In this document: one piece after another, positions 1 through 9,505 of the stretch
Layout of the letters: every line of letters begins with the position of its first letter
How positions within the stretch are numbered: the first letter of the stretch is position 1
NCBI RefSeq assembly: GCF_037203705.1
Contig: NZ_JBBCAT010000001.1
Span: 1,399,418 to 1,463,417, forward strand
Direction of reading: 5' to 3'
Origin: Prosthecomicrobium sp. N25
Lineage (GTDB): Bacteria > Pseudomonadota > Alphaproteobacteria > Rhizobiales > Ancalomicrobiaceae
DNA: 64,000 nucleotides
The notes under the pieces: generated by a model
What the model was told of the DNA's origin: nothing
Databases searched by the model: none
The model's input: the letters and a program-made list of their open reading frames with translations, nothing else
Program-made: the position numbers and the translations under genes

Positions 1-202
1 ACGGGTGGCTCTGGCTCGGGATGCCGTCGCTGCGCACCACCGCGACCGCATAGGGCATCAGGAAATTGAGCCCGCGCTCGGGCCCGCCGAGCGGGGCGCG
101 CTCGTCGGGGCGGAACCAGCCGGGACGATAGAGGGCGTCGCTCCTCAGGTCGGCGAGGCCCAGGTCGTAGGCGGTCCGGATCAGGTCACGTTCGGCAGTC
201 AT
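1..202 (-). CDS. unidentified protein, 5' part only
   Basis: The reverse strand opens with an ATG at 202 preceded by a GGAGAA ribosome site 5-6 bases upstream. It reads without a stop to the window edge, giving about 67 residues beginning MTAERDLIRTAYDLG and including LNFLMPYAVAVVRSDG. I do not recognise the family. It lies upstream of, and on the same strand as, the acyl-CoA synthetase gene at 256-1887, which would be transcribed first. The 53-base gap suggests the two could be co-transcribed. The 3' end is outside the window, so function is left open. Confidence 0.6.
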   Translation of the reverse strand, partial: MTAERDLIRTAYDLGLADLRSDALYRPGWFRPDERAPLGGPERGLNFLMPYAVAVVRSDGIPSQSHP

Positions 203-255
203 CGTGGTTCTCCGTTCATGATACCGGCCCCCCGGTGGTGATGGCGTCCTCTCTG

Positions 256-1887
256 TCAACTCGTCCCCGGGAAGCGATAGTCCCGGAACTGCTCCCTCAG
301 CGTGGTCTTCTGGATCTTCCCCGTCGCGGTGTGCGGGATCTCGGGCACGACCACGACGTCGTCCGGCATCCACCACCGGGCGATCTTGCCTTCCATGAAG
401 CCGAGGATCGACTCCTTCGACGGCTCCCGGTCCTTGCGCGGCACCACCACCAGGAGCGGCCTTTCGTCCCACTTCGGATGGGCGATCCCGATCACCGCCG
501 CCTCAGCGACGTCCGGATGGCCGACCGCCAGGTTCTCCAGGTCGATCGACGAGATCCACTCGCCGCCCGACTTGATGACGTCCTTCGCCCGGTCGGTGAT
601 CTGCATGTAGCCGTAGGGATCGATCGTCGCGACGTCGCCGGTATCGAACCAGTGCTCGGCATCGAAGGACTCCGCGCCCGTCCCCTTGAAGTAGGACTCC
701 GCCACGGCCGGCCCGCGCACCTTCAGCCGCCCGAAGGTCTTGCCGTCGTGCGGCAGCGGGCGGTCCTCGTCGTCCGTGATCTTCATCTCCACGCCGAAGG
801 GCGGCGACCCCTGCTTCACCTGCAGGTCGAGCCAGGCTTCGTCGTCCGCCGGCCGGGTCTCCGGCTTGGGCGTGCAGATGGTGCCGAGCGGGCTCATCTC
901 CGTCATGCCCCACGCGTGCCGGACCTCCACCCCGTAGCGCTTCAGGAACTTCTCCGTGATGGCGCGCGGGCAGGCCGATCCCCCGATCACGACGCGCTTG
1001 AGGCTGGTCAGGTTCCCGCCGGTCGCCTCCAGGTGCTGCAGCAGCATCAGCCAGACGGTCGGCACCGCAGCCGTGAAGGTCACGCCGTAGGCCTCGAGCA
1101 TCTCGTGCACGGCGGCGCCGTCGAGCCGCCCCCCGGGCAGCACCAGGCCGGCCCCGGTCAGCGGCGCCGTGAAGGCGAGGGACCAGCAGTTGGCGTGGAA
1201 CATCGGAACCACGGGCATGACCACGTCGGCCGCCCCGATCCCCATCATGTCGGGCGTCGCGGCCATCCAGGCGTGCAGCACGTTGGAACGGTGCGAGTAG
1301 ACGACGCCCTTGGGGTGGCCGGTCGTGCCGGAGGTGTAGCACATGCCCGCCGCGGTGTTCTCGTCGAACGCACGCCACGCGAAATCGCCGTCCGCCTCGG
1401 CCAGCCAGTCCTCGTACGCCACTGCGTTGGCAAGCGAGGTCGCCGGCATGTGGGCGGCGTCGGTCAGCACGACGATCCGCTCCACCGTCGGGAGGGCGGC
1501 GGCGATCTTCTCCACGATCGGCAAGAAGGTGAGGTCGACGAAGAGGAGCCGGTCGGCCGCGTCGTTGATGATCCAGGCGATCTGGTCGGGGAAGAGCCGC
1601 GGGTTGACCGTATGGTAGACGGCCCCGATCCCCAGGAGCCCGTACCAGACCTCCAGGTGCCGCCAGGTGTTCCAGGCCAGCGTCGCGCAGCGGTCGCCGA
1701 GGCGGATCCCGTGCCGGTCGAGGCGCTGGGCAGCCCGCAACGCGCGGGCCCGCAGGTCGGCGTAGGTCGTGTGGTGGATCGGCCCCTCGCAGGATCGGCT
1801 GACGATCGGCCTGCCCCCGTGCTGGAGCGCCGCGTGGTCCAGGATCTTGGTGCACAGGAGCGGCCAGTGCTGCATCGTGCCGAGCAT
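256..1887 (-). CDS. fatty-acyl-CoA synthetase (AMP-binding enzyme)
   Basis: A 543-residue adenylate-forming enzyme that would activate a medium- or long-chain carboxylic acid to its acyl-CoA with ATP. The phosphate-binding loop [17 protein letters not shown] is at residues 184-200. The GMTEMSP motif lies in the middle, [11 protein letters not shown] and the hinge [15 protein letters not shown] follow, and the catalytic lysine is in the C-terminal TATGKIQK. Length and motif order are complete for the long/medium-chain acyl-CoA synthetase group. Substrate cannot be read from sequence. The neighbouring 499-base upstream gap contains a perfect inverted repeat at 2145-2163 that could be an operator. 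No signal peptide is seen, so it is cytosolic. Confidence 0.93.
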   Translation of the reverse strand: MLGTMQHWPLLCTKILDHAALQHGGRPIVSRSCEGPIHHTTYADLRARALRAAQRLDRHGIRLGDRCATLAWNTWRHLEVWYGLLGIGAVYHTVNPRLFPDQIAWIINDAADRLLFVDLTFLPIVEKIAAALPTVERIVVLTDAAHMPATSLANAVAYEDWLAEADGDFAWRAFDENTAAGMCYTSGTTGHPKGVVYSHRSNVLHAWMAATPDMMGIGAADVVMPVVPMFHANCWSLAFTAPLTGAGLVLPGGRLDGAAVHEMLEAYGVTFTAAVPTVWLMLLQHLEATGGNLTSLKRVVIGGSACPRAITEKFLKRYGVEVRHAWGMTEMSPLGTICTPKPETRPADDEAWLDLQVKQGSPPFGVEMKITDDEDRPLPHDGKTFGRLKVRGPAVAESYFKGTGAESFDAEHWFDTGDVATIDPYGYMQITDRAKDVIKSGGEWISSIDLENLAVGHPDVAEAAVIGIAHPKWDERPLLVVVPRKDREPSKESILGFMEGKIARWWMPDDVVVVPEIPHTATGKIQKTTLREQFRDYRFPGTS

Positions 1888-2144
1888 TGGAGCGTTTCTC
1901 CGGTCGTTTCTTGGTTCGGGGTCCGGCCTTCGGGTGAGGATCGCGGGTCGAGGCCGCGCTGTCCAGTCGGCACCTTACGGGACGGCCGGCTCCCGGACGG
2001 CAGGCTCGGCCGAAGGACCCCGCGGGTCGGGGGCCGGGCGGGCCAGCGGCCCGCCAGGGCGATGAACGATCTCGGCAAGGGCCCCCGGGCCGCTCCCGCC
2101 GGCCGCGCCGCCTGCTGGCACGACCGTCCGGAGGCGAACCCGTA

Positions 2145-2163
2145 TTGTTCCGAAACGGAACAA
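2145..2163. promoter_or_regulatory. perfect inverted repeat, candidate operator
   Basis: TTGTTCCG-AAA-CGGAACAA has 8-base arms around a 3-base spacer. The size and symmetry resemble dimeric repressor operators such as those of TetR-family proteins. It lies 258 bases upstream of the acyl-CoA synthetase start and 224 upstream of the TadG-like start. No regulator gene is adjacent. The role is inferred. Confidence 0.45.
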
Positions 2164-2270
2164 CCGTACTCCATCCGCACAGCATACACCGGCGGCGCAT
2201 GTCCGGTTGCGGGCCTGCGTTCCTTAACGAAAGATTGATGAGTACCCCCTCCCGCGGGCCGCCGTTTACG

Positions 2271-2299
2271 TCTGATCGGAAAACGCCTTTCCGATCAGA
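2271..2299. promoter_or_regulatory. strong inverted repeat upstream of the TadG-like gene
   Basis: TCTGATCGGAAA and its exact reverse complement TTTCCGATCAGA are separated by five bases (ACGCC). The 12-base stem would be stable in RNA or could bind a dimeric protein. It is not followed by a T-tract on either strand, so a simple terminator is unlikely. It sits 88 bases before the start codon at 2387. Confidence 0.5.
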
Positions 2300-2386
2300 G
2301 CGGCGCGGTCTGGCACGGCGGGGGCGGGGGGCGCTGGCACGCGGGTTGCGATGGGAAGGCCAGACCGCCTTCCGAGGACCGACCCC

Positions 2387-3679
2387 ATGACCCGCAGCCT
2401 CTTCCCCGCCCTCACCGACTTCGCCCGCGACGAGCGCGGCTCGATCGCGGCGACCTTCGGCGGCGCGCTCCTCGGCATCATGGTGACCACCGGAGTCGCC
2501 GTCGACTACAGCCGCGCCGCGGCGGTCCGCAGCGAAATGCAGGGCGCCGCGGACGCCGCCTCGCTCGCCACCGCCCGGGCGATCGCCGCCGGCGAGAGCG
2601 ACACCAAGAAGCTCCAGGCCGTCGCCCGCTCCATCTTCGACGCCAACATGCGGGCCGACATCGCCGAGACCGTGAAGTCGGCGGACTTCAAGGTCGTCAC
2701 CGACCTGAAGACCAAGACCGCGAGCGTCAAGGCGACCGCGCACATGAAGACGGTCCTCATCGGCATTGCCGGCGTCGACGTGGTCGACCTCGGCGTGTCC
2801 TCCGACTCGACCGTCGACGGCACGAAGTTCGAGATCGCCATGATGGTCGACATGACCGGCTCGATGGCGTCCAAGCCGAAGGCCGGCGGCCCGACCAAGA
2901 TCGCCTCCCTGAAGTCCGCCTCGACGGACTTCATCAACACGCTCCTGCCGGCGAACGGCGCCAACAAGGAGGTGGTGCGGATCGGCGTCGTCCCCTTCGC
3001 GGCCTCCGTCAACGCCGGCGCCTACGCGGCCGCGGTGAGCGGCGGCAAGAGCACCGCCTGCGTCACCGAGCGCTACCTGTCCGGCGTCATCGACAGCTCG
3101 GACGCGAGCGGCAAGGTCTCCCCCGTCGGCGTGTCCGCCGCCGCCGACTGCCCGGCCAACAAGGTCCGTCCGCTCACCAACGACCGCACCGCCCTGCTCG
3201 CCGACGTCTCCGCCTTCACGGCGAGCGGCACCACCGCCGGCCACCTCGGCACGATCTGGGCCCGCTACGTCCTCTCCGCCAAGTGGAGCGACGTCTGGAC
3301 CGGCGCGGCCGCCTCCGCCACCGGCGCCAAGGGCGTCCGGAAGGTGGCGATCCTCATGACCGACGGCCTCTACAACACCTCCTACGGCACGACCGGCAAG
3401 CAGACCGTCGTGGAGCCCAACCCGGCCTCCATGGACGCCGCGCTCGCCGCCTGCGGGGCCATGAACAAGGAAGGCATCACGGTCTACACCATCGGCTTCG
3501 ACTTGACCGGCGCCTCCGGCACCTGGGCCAAGAAGATGCTCGAGGATTGCGCCTCGACCATCACGGACCAGAACGGCGTCAAGCGGAAGGCCTTCTACGA
3601 CGCCGCCGACGGCGCCGCCCTCAAGGCCGCCTACGACGAGATCGCCGCCCAGATTCTCAAGATCCGCCTCTCCTCCTGA
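2387..3679 (+). CDS. TadG-like protein with von Willebrand factor A domain
   Basis: A 430-residue protein. The start at 2387 has a GAGGA site upstream. The N terminus (DERGSIAATFGGALLGIMVTTGVAVDYSRAA) is the typical TadE/TadG segment: a short cytoplasmic piece, then one membrane helix with a charged boundary, as in Flp/Tad pilus-associated minor proteins. The rest is a vWA domain whose metal site begins DMTGSM, with the later LMTDGLYN strand. Such proteins are exported to the periplasm or surface and are thought to assist pilus assembly or adhesion. No other tad genes lie in this window, so it is a stand-alone TadG homologue. A terminator follows at 3738-3769. Confidence 0.85.
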   Translation: MTRSLFPALTDFARDERGSIAATFGGALLGIMVTTGVAVDYSRAAAVRSEMQGAADAASLATARAIAAGESDTKKLQAVARSIFDANMRADIAETVKSADFKVVTDLKTKTASVKATAHMKTVLIGIAGVDVVDLGVSSDSTVDGTKFEIAMMVDMTGSMASKPKAGGPTKIASLKSASTDFINTLLPANGANKEVVRIGVVPFAASVNAGAYAAAVSGGKSTACVTERYLSGVIDSSDASGKVSPVGVSAAADCPANKVRPLTNDRTALLADVSAFTASGTTAGHLGTIWARYVLSAKWSDVWTGAAASATGAKGVRKVAILMTDGLYNTSYGTTGKQTVVEPNPASMDAALAACGAMNKEGITVYTIGFDLTGASGTWAKKMLEDCASTITDQNGVKRKAFYDAADGAALKAAYDEIAAQILKIRLSS

Positions 3680-3737
3680 TCGCGGCGGAGACGGAATTTA
3701 AGCAGACCTTTTCACCAGTGGTTCTTGCAGGAAAACC

Positions 3738-3769
3738 AGGGGAGCTCCCGATCAGGGGCTCCCCTTTTT
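3738..3769 (+). terminator. rho-independent terminator after the TadG-like gene
   Basis: AGGGGAGC pairs with GCTCCCCT, with extra CCC/GGG pairing inside, and five T follow at 3765-3769. It lies 59 bases after the stop at 3679 and before the aminotransferase gene, so it isolates the two transcripts. Confidence 0.85.
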
Positions 3770-3901
3770 CACGAGGACGGCCCGCCCGGCATGCCCGACG
3801 GGCATGACCGTCGTGCGGCCCCGCACCTGACGGGCGGCTCCGCCTCGGCTATGGTCCGCGCTTCCGCCGCGCACGGCGCGCCGCCTTCGTGAGAGACGAC
3901 C

Positions 3902-5284
3902 ATGACCCAGCTCACCAACATGCAGGTCCGCGACATCGAGGCCCTGGTGCATCCCTACACGCCGCAGCATCGGCTGCGCGAGATCGGGCCCCTGGTCCTG
4001 GAGCGCGGCCATGGTGTCTTCGTCGTCGACACGCAGGGCAAGGAATACATCGAGGGCATGTCCGGCCTCTGGTGCGCCGGGCTCGGCTTCTCGGACGAGG
4101 AGATGATCGAGGCGGGGACGGAGCAGCTGAAGAAGCTGCCCTACTACCACCTCTTCGGCGCCAAGGGCTACGAGGTCGCCATCGAGCTGGCCGAGAAGCT
4201 CAAGGAGATCGCGCCGGTGCCGATCTCCAAGGTGCTGTTCTCCTCCTCCGGCTCGGAGGCGAACGACACGCAGATCAAGCTGGCCTGGTACTACAACAAC
4301 GCCCTCGGCCGCCCCGACAAGAAGAAGATCATCAGTCGCATCAAGGCCTACCACGGCGTCACCGTGATGACCGCCTCGCTCACCGGCCTGCCCAACAACC
4401 ACATCGACTTCGACCTGCCGGTCGCGCGCGTCGTCCACGCCGACTGCCCGCAATACTACCGCTTCGCCCAGGAGGGCGAGACCGAGGCCGAGTTCGTCGC
4501 CCGCCTCGCCGCCAGCCTCGAGGCGCTCATCCTGCGCGAGGGTCCCGAGACCGTGGCGGCCTTCATCGCCGAGCCGATCATGGGGGCCGGCGGCGTGGTC
4601 GTGCCCCCCGACAGCTACTTCCCGGCCATCCAGCCGATCCTGGCGAAATACGACATCCTCTGCATCTCCGACGAGGTGATCTGCGGATTCGGTCGCACCG
4701 GAAACTGGTTCGGCTGCGAGACCATGGACTTCGTGCCGCACACGATCTCGGTGGCCAAGCAGCTCACCGCCTCCTACGCACCGCTCTCGGCCGTCCTCCT
4801 GCCCCAGTTCATGATCGACGCGCTGGAGAGCCAGTCCGCCAAGATCGGCACCTTCGGGCACGGCTTCACCTATGGCGGCCACCCGCTCGGCTGCGCCCTC
4901 GGCATCAAGGCGATCGAGATCTACAAGAAGCGCGACATCCTCGGCCGCGTGCGCGGGCTCGCGCCCCGCTTCGCCGAGCGCATCAAGCGCCTGGAGGACC
5001 ATCCGCTCGTCGGCAACGGCCGCTCCAAGGGCCTCGTCGGCGGCGTCGAGCTCGTCGCCGACAAGGCGACCCGCCGGCCCTTCGACCCCAAGAAGGGCGT
5101 CGCGGCCCAGTGCGTCGCCTTCCTGCAGGCACGCGGCGCGATCCTGCGCGCGATCGGCGACACCATCGCGATCTGCCCGCCGATGATCATCGCCGAGGCC
5201 GAACTCGACGAGCTCTTCGACCGGCTCGAAAAGGCGCTCGACGACGGCGAGGCCTGGGTCCGCAAGGAGGGCCTGCGCGGCTGA
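3902..5284 (+). CDS. class III pyridoxal-phosphate aminotransferase
   Basis: A 460-residue fold-type I PLP enzyme of the class III (omega-amino acid/diamine:pyruvate) aminotransferase group. Visible landmarks are the phosphate-binding SSSGSEAND, the YHG at the cofactor face, the DEVICGFGRTG strand carrying the PLP-nitrogen aspartate, and SVAKQLT with the Schiff-base lysine. The C-terminal substrate-binding domain is complete. It would transfer the omega or alpha amino group of an amine to pyruvate or 2-oxoglutarate; the exact substrate is not predictable. The gene starts 132 bases after a terminator and ends 124 bases before hutI, so it may have its own promoter. Confidence 0.9.
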   Translation: MTQLTNMQVRDIEALVHPYTPQHRLREIGPLVLERGHGVFVVDTQGKEYIEGMSGLWCAGLGFSDEEMIEAGTEQLKKLPYYHLFGAKGYEVAIELAEKLKEIAPVPISKVLFSSSGSEANDTQIKLAWYYNNALGRPDKKKIISRIKAYHGVTVMTASLTGLPNNHIDFDLPVARVVHADCPQYYRFAQEGETEAEFVARLAASLEALILREGPETVAAFIAEPIMGAGGVVVPPDSYFPAIQPILAKYDILCISDEVICGFGRTGNWFGCETMDFVPHTISVAKQLTASYAPLSAVLLPQFMIDALESQSAKIGTFGHGFTYGGHPLGCALGIKAIEIYKKRDILGRVRGLAPRFAERIKRLEDHPLVGNGRSKGLVGGVELVADKATRRPFDPKKGVAAQCVAFLQARGAILRAIGDTIAICPPMIIAEAELDELFDRLEKALDDGEAWVRKEGLRG

Positions 5285-5345
5285 GGGCAGGGGCCCCGGC
5301 GGGATCGCGGCAACCCCATGTGCCGCGGTCCCGGGTCACGGGCTC

Positions 5346-5375
5346 TTGCGTCTGCGGTGAATATGTCTATACATT
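5346..5375 (+). promoter_or_regulatory. candidate hut promoter overlapped by a HutC-like operator
   Basis: TTGCGT (5346-5351), an 18-base spacer and TACATT (5370-5375) form a plausible sigma-70 promoter 33 bases before hutI. The palindrome-like TGTCTATACA at 5364-5373 overlaps the -10 region. It resembles the TGTATATACA core known for HutC operators in pseudomonads. The octamer TCTATACA recurs at 5437-5444 inside hutI. This is inferred from pattern and from the hutC gene at 13182-13958. Confidence 0.5.
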
Positions 5376-5408
5376 ATCCGGGTGCTTCCCGCTCCCGGAT
5401 GATGCGTC

Positions 5409-6632
5409 ATGGCGCCTTCACTCGAGCCCGCCCGCCTCTATACAGACTGCCGCCTCGCCACCATGCGCCCGGACCGCCCCGGGCTCGGGGTGGTCGAGGC
5501 CGCCGCCCTCCTGACGCGCGGCGGGCGCATCGTCTATGCCGGCCCGGCCGCCGACCTGCCGGCCGCCGAGGCCCGCGATGCCGAACGCGTCGTCTGCGAC
5601 GGCCGCTGGATCACCCCCGGCCTGATCGACTGCCACACCCACCTGGTCCATGCCGGCGACCGCGCCCACGAGTTCGAACTGCGCCTGCAGGGCGCCAGCT
5701 ACGAGGAGATTGCCCGCGCTGGTGGCGGCATCGTGTCGACCGTCCGGGCGACCCGAGCGGCGAGCGAGGACGACCTCGTCCGCCAGACCCTGCCGCGCCT
5801 CGACGCCCTGATCGCCGAAGGCGTCACGACCGTCGAGGTGAAATCGGGCTACGGCCTCGACCGCGAGACCGAGCTCCGGCAGCTCCGCGCCGCCCGCCGC
5901 CTCGGCCGCGAACGGGATGTCGACATCGTCACCACCTTCCTGGGCGCTCACGCGCTGCCGCCCGAGGCGCAGGGCGACAAGGCCGCCTACATCGCGCGCG
6001 TCGTCGACGACATGCTGCCGGCCGTCGCCGCCGAAGGCCTCGCCGATGCGGTCGATGGCTTCTGCGAGGGGATCGCCTTCTCGTCCGACGAGATCGCCCG
6101 CGTCTTCGAGGCCGCCCGCCGGCTGGGCCTGCCCGTCAAGCTCCACGCCGACCAGCTCTCGAACCTCGGCGGGGCCGCCCTGGCGGCGCGATACGGCGCT
6201 CTCTCGGCCGACCACCTCGAGCACACCGACGAGGCCGGCGCCGCCGCCATGGCGGCGGCCGGCACCGTCGCGGTGATCCTGCCCGGCGCCTTCTATTTCA
6301 TCCGCGAGACGAAGCGCCCGCCGATCGACCTCTTCCGCGCCGCCGGGGTTCGGATGGCGGTCGCCACCGACTGCAACCCGGGCACCTCGCCGATGACGTC
6401 GCTGCTCCTCGCCTTGAACATGGCCGCGACGCTCTTCCGCATGACGGTCGACGAGTGCCTGCTGGGCGTCACCCGCGAGGCCGCCCGCGCCCTCGGCCGG
6501 CTGTCCGACGTGGGCACGCTGGAGCCCGGCAAGGCCGCCGACCTCGCGGTCTGGACCGTCGAGCGCCCGGCCGAACTCGTCTACCGTCTCGGCTTCAACC
6601 CGCTTCACGCCCGCATCCGGAGGGGTCGATGA
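5409..6632 (+). CDS. hutI: imidazolonepropionase
   Basis: A 407-residue amidohydrolase-superfamily enzyme. It hydrolyses 4-imidazolone-5-propionate to N-formimino-L-glutamate, the third step of histidine breakdown. The metal-binding [10 protein letters not shown] lies near residue 75. The HADQ and SADHLEHTD histidines and the [10 protein letters not shown] aspartate loop follow in the expected order, and length is normal. It heads the hut operon; its TGA overlaps the hutH ATG (ATGA at 6629-6632), so the two are translationally coupled. A HutC-type operator lies just upstream. Confidence 0.96.
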   Translation: MAPSLEPARLYTDCRLATMRPDRPGLGVVEAAALLTRGGRIVYAGPAADLPAAEARDAERVVCDGRWITPGLIDCHTHLVHAGDRAHEFELRLQGASYEEIARAGGGIVSTVRATRAASEDDLVRQTLPRLDALIAEGVTTVEVKSGYGLDRETELRQLRAARRLGRERDVDIVTTFLGAHALPPEAQGDKAAYIARVVDDMLPAVAAEGLADAVDGFCEGIAFSSDEIARVFEAARRLGLPVKLHADQLSNLGGAALAARYGALSADHLEHTDEAGAAAMAAAGTVAVILPGAFYFIRETKRPPIDLFRAAGVRMAVATDCNPGTSPMTSLLLALNMAATLFRMTVDECLLGVTREAARALGRLSDVGTLEPGKAADLAVWTVERPAELVYRLGFNPLHARIRRGR

Positions 6633-8164
6633 TCACGCTTGCGCCCGGCGACGTCCGCCTCGCCGACTGGCGCGCCGTCTGGCGCGGCGCCCCGGCCTCC
6701 CTCGACCCCGCCTGCCGCCCGCAGGTCGCCGCCGCCGCCGCCGCGGTCGCCCGCATCCTGGCGGCCGGCGAGCCGGTCTACGGCATCAACACCGGCTTCG
6801 GGAAGCTCGCCAGCGTCCGCATCGACACCGCCGACCTGGAGACCCTCCAGCGCAACATCGTCCTCTCCCATGCCGCCGGGGTCGGCGAGCCGATGCCGAA
6901 GCCGGTCGCCCGGCTGATGATGGCGCTGAAGCTCGCCAGCCTCGCGCAAGGGGCCTCGGGCGTGCGGCTGGAGACCCTCGACCTGCTCGAGGCCATGCTG
7001 GAGCGCGATCTCGTGCCCGTGGTGCCGGCGCAGGGCTCGGTCGGCGCCTCCGGCGACCTCGCCCCGCTCGCCCACATGACCGCCGCGATGATCGGGGTCG
7101 GCGAGATCCTCGTGCCGGAGGGCCGCGTCCCGGCCGCCGACGCCCTGGCGCGCGCCGGGCTGAAGCCGGTGGTCCTCGGCGCCAAGGAGGGCCTTGCGCT
7201 CCTGAACGGCACCCAGTTCTCGACCGCCCATGCGCTCGCCGGGCTCTTCGAGGCCGAGACGGTCTTCTGGGCGGCGCTGGTCGCCGGCGCCCTGTCGACC
7301 GACGCCGCGCGCGGCTCCGACACGCCGTTCGACCCGCGCATCCACCGCCTGCGCCGCCACCGCGGCCAGATCGAGACCGCCGACGCGCTCCGCGCCCTGA
7401 TGGCCGGCAGCCCGATCCGCGCGTCCCACCGTACCGGCGACCCGCGCGTGCAGGATCCCTACTGCCTGCGCTGCCAGCCGCAGGTCATGGGCGCCGTGCT
7501 CGACCTCCTGCGCCAGGCCGCCGCCACGCTAGCCGCCGAGGCGAACGGCGTCTCCGACAATCCGCTGATCTTCCCCGAGGCGGACGAGGCCCTTTCGGGC
7601 GGCAACTTCCACGCCGAGCCGGTCGCCTTCGCGGCCGACATGATCGCGCTGGCGATCTGCGAGATCGGCTCGCTGGCCGAGCGCCGAATCGCCATGCTGG
7701 TCGACCCGGCGCTGTCCGGCCTGCCCGCGTTCCTGACCCCGAAGCCCGGCCTCAACTCCGGCTTCATGATCCCCCAGGTCACCGCCGCCGCGCTCGTCTC
7801 GGAGAACAAGCAGCGGGCGCACCCGGCAAGCGTCGATTCCATCCCGACCTCGGCCAACCAGGAGGACCACGTCTCCATGGCGGCCCACGGCGCCCGCCGG
7901 CTCCTGCCGATGGCGGCCAACGCCGCCGCCGTGGTTGCCATCGAACTCCTCGCCGCCGCCCAGGGCCTCGATTTCCACGCGCCCCTCGCGTCCAGCGAAC
8001 CCCTGGAGCGCGCGCGCGCCGTCCTGCGCGGCGCCGTGCCCCATCTCGACGACGACCGCTACATGCACCCGGATATCGAGGCCGCCCTGACGCTGGTCCG
8101 ATCGGGAGCCCTGGCGGAGGCCCCGGGCATCGCCCTGCCCGGCATCGCCGGGGAGGCGGCGTGA
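6629..8164 (+). CDS. hutH: histidine ammonia-lyase
   Basis: A 511-residue enzyme that removes ammonia from L-histidine to give trans-urocanate, the committing step of the pathway. The Ala-Ser-Gly triad that cyclises into the MIO electrophile is at residues 140-142 ([15 protein letters not shown]). [10 protein letters not shown] near residue 51 and the later [11 protein letters not shown] and [10 protein letters not shown] segments are all intact. The ATG at 6629 overlaps the hutI stop. The next hut gene begins 504 bases later because REP-like repeats lie in between, so polarity on hutG is possible. Confidence 0.97.
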   Translation: MITLAPGDVRLADWRAVWRGAPASLDPACRPQVAAAAAAVARILAAGEPVYGINTGFGKLASVRIDTADLETLQRNIVLSHAAGVGEPMPKPVARLMMALKLASLAQGASGVRLETLDLLEAMLERDLVPVVPAQGSVGASGDLAPLAHMTAAMIGVGEILVPEGRVPAADALARAGLKPVVLGAKEGLALLNGTQFSTAHALAGLFEAETVFWAALVAGALSTDAARGSDTPFDPRIHRLRRHRGQIETADALRALMAGSPIRASHRTGDPRVQDPYCLRCQPQVMGAVLDLLRQAAATLAAEANGVSDNPLIFPEADEALSGGNFHAEPVAFAADMIALAICEIGSLAERRIAMLVDPALSGLPAFLTPKPGLNSGFMIPQVTAAALVSENKQRAHPASVDSIPTSANQEDHVSMAAHGARRLLPMAANAAAVVAIELLAAAQGLDFHAPLASSEPLERARAVLRGAVPHLDDDRYMHPDIEAALTLVRSGALAEAPGIALPGIAGEAA

Positions 8165-8272
8165 TGACCCGCCCCTGCGCGAGCGCTCGCCGCACTGCGG
8201 GCAGCGCGGCTCGCCCCTTCCCTGACTGCACGCCTGGCCCGATGGTTCGGCCCTGCTCGGGCCAGTCCCCGG

Positions 8273-8393
8273 GTGTCATCCCGGCCACCGAGCCGGGACC
8301 CATTGGCCGTGCCGCGCTACACGAGTGTGCCCTTGAGAAAGGCCATCCCCATTGCCCCGCCGATAGGCCCCGGCGCGATGGCCGGGGTGACAC
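8273..8393. repeat. REP-like palindromic element, family A copy 1
   Basis: A 121-base element whose ends are imperfect inverted repeats: GTGTCATCCCGGCCACCGAG at the left, and a right arm ending GATGGCCGGGGTGACAC. Each arm has internal palindromes (CCCGGC...GCCGGG) and an inner ATTGGC/GCCGAT border. Near-identical elements of the same length are at 25570-25690 and 27762-27883. All three are intergenic. Confidence 0.85.
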
Positions 8394-8456
8394 CCGTGGG
8401 GTGGGCCTTGCCGCATCCGCCCCGCCGCCGCGGTGGTCCGGTCATGCTGCGGCCCT

Positions 8457-8590
8457 CCCTCCCGCACTCCCGGCCGGAGCGCAGCGGAGAGCCGGGATCC
8501 AGCGCCGTCCGCCTGCCGCACCGTTGCGGCCCGGGTCCGGCGCTGGCCCCAGGATCTGCGGCGCTCACGCGCCTTGGCCGGGGATGCGGG
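8457..8590 (+). repeat. repeat family B, copy 1
   Basis: This stretch aligns along most of its length with the reverse complement of 27561-27688. Shared blocks include CCGGCCGGAGCG, AGCGGAGAGCCGGG, CCAGCGCC and GCGCTGGCCCC. It contains back-to-back palindromic segments and lies 63 bases from a family A element, as does the other copy. Confidence 0.75.
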
Positions 8591-8668
8591 GCCTCGCCGG
8601 CATCCTCCCCCGCGGCGCCTCCGCATGCCCCGCGCCGGGGCCCGATCCCGCCCCCGGAGCCCGCGACC

Positions 8669-9505
8669 ATGCCTGAGACGCCCTCCTGGCTGACGGTCAC
8701 CCGCGGCGACGCTCCGCTGCTGGTCTCCATCCCGCACACCGGCACCGAGATCCCTGCCGCCGTTGAGGCCGGCCTCGTCTCCCCCTGGCTCGCCCGCAAG
8801 GACGCCGACTGGTGGATCGAGCGGCTTTACGATTTCGCCGCCGGCCTCGGGGCGACAGTCGTCCGCACCGCCGTCTCGCGCACCGTGATCGACGTCAACC
8901 GCGACCCGTCCGGCGCCTCGCTCTATCCCGGGCAGGCCACCACCGGGCTCTGCCCGACCACCACCTTCGACGGCGAGCCCCTCTACCGCCCCGGCGCCGA
9001 GCCCGGCCCCGCCGAGATCGCCGACCGCCGCCGCGCCTTCTTCGAGCCGTACCACGCGGCGCTCGAGGCCGAGATCGCGCGACTCGGCGCCGCCCACCCC
9101 CGGATCGTGCTCTACGACTGCCACTCCATCCGATCCGTCGTCCCGCGCCTCTTCGACGGCGTCCTGCCCCACTTCAACCTGGGCACCAATTCGGGCGCGA
9201 GCTGCGCCCCCGACCTCGCCGCCCGCATCGAGGCGATCTGCGACGCCACCGGCCTCTCGCGCGTGACCAACGGCCGCTTCAAGGGCGGCTGGATCACCCG
9301 CCGCCACGGCCGCCCCCGGGAGGGCGTCCACGCCGTCCAGATGGAGCTCGCCTGCCGCGGCTACATGGCCGACCCCGAGGGGCCGCTCGACGAGACCACC
9401 TGGCCGGCGCCCTACGACCCCGACTTCGCGGCCCCGATGCGCGCCGCACTCACCGCCATCCTGGAAGCCTGCAAGAACTTCGCCCTGGAGGGACCCCGCC
9501 CATGA
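8669..9505 (+). CDS. hutG: N-formylglutamate deformylase
   Basis: A 278-residue member of the N-formylglutamate amidohydrolase family. It would release formate from N-formyl-L-glutamate to give glutamate, the last step of the five-step histidine route. The opening [13 protein letters not shown], the [10 protein letters not shown] and DVNRDPSG segments and the YDCHSIRS strand carry the expected metal/active-site residues. The ATG at 8669 has GGAG nine bases upstream. Its TGA overlaps the hutU ATG at 9502. This enzyme type needs HutF to make its substrate, and no hutF is in the window. Confidence 0.93.
   Translation: MPETPSWLTVTRGDAPLLVSIPHTGTEIPAAVEAGLVSPWLARKDADWWIERLYDFAAGLGATVVRTAVSRTVIDVNRDPSGASLYPGQATTGLCPTTTFDGEPLYRPGAEPGPAEIADRRRAFFEPYHAALEAEIARLGAAHPRIVLYDCHSIRSVVPRLFDGVLPHFNLGTNSGASCAPDLAARIEAICDATGLSRVTNGRFKGGWITRRHGRPREGVHAVQMELACRGYMADPEGPLDETTWPAPYDPDFAAPMRAALTAILEACKNFALEGPRP

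Larger units (their letters stand above)
1888..2386. other. divergent intergenic region with two inverted repeats
   Basis: This 499-base gap separates the divergent acyl-CoA synthetase (minus) and TadG-like (plus) genes. I see no supported coding sequence; the long plus-strand frame through it is a shadow of the synthetase. It contains two perfect inverted repeats, listed separately, and presumably both promoters. Confidence 0.6.
8165..8668. other. repeat-filled gap inside the hut operon
   Basis: This 504-base stretch between hutH and hutG has no convincing gene. It holds one copy each of two repeat families (8273-8393 and 8457-8590), which also occur together near 27.6-27.9 kb. Frames reading through it come from hutG-frame extension and are not supported. 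Confidence 0.7.

Noticed and set aside
235-2238. A 667-codon plus-strand frame across the acyl-CoA synthetase
   Set aside because: It is the shadow of the synthetase on the opposite strand, with Arg/Gly/Pro/Asp-biased content and no family features.
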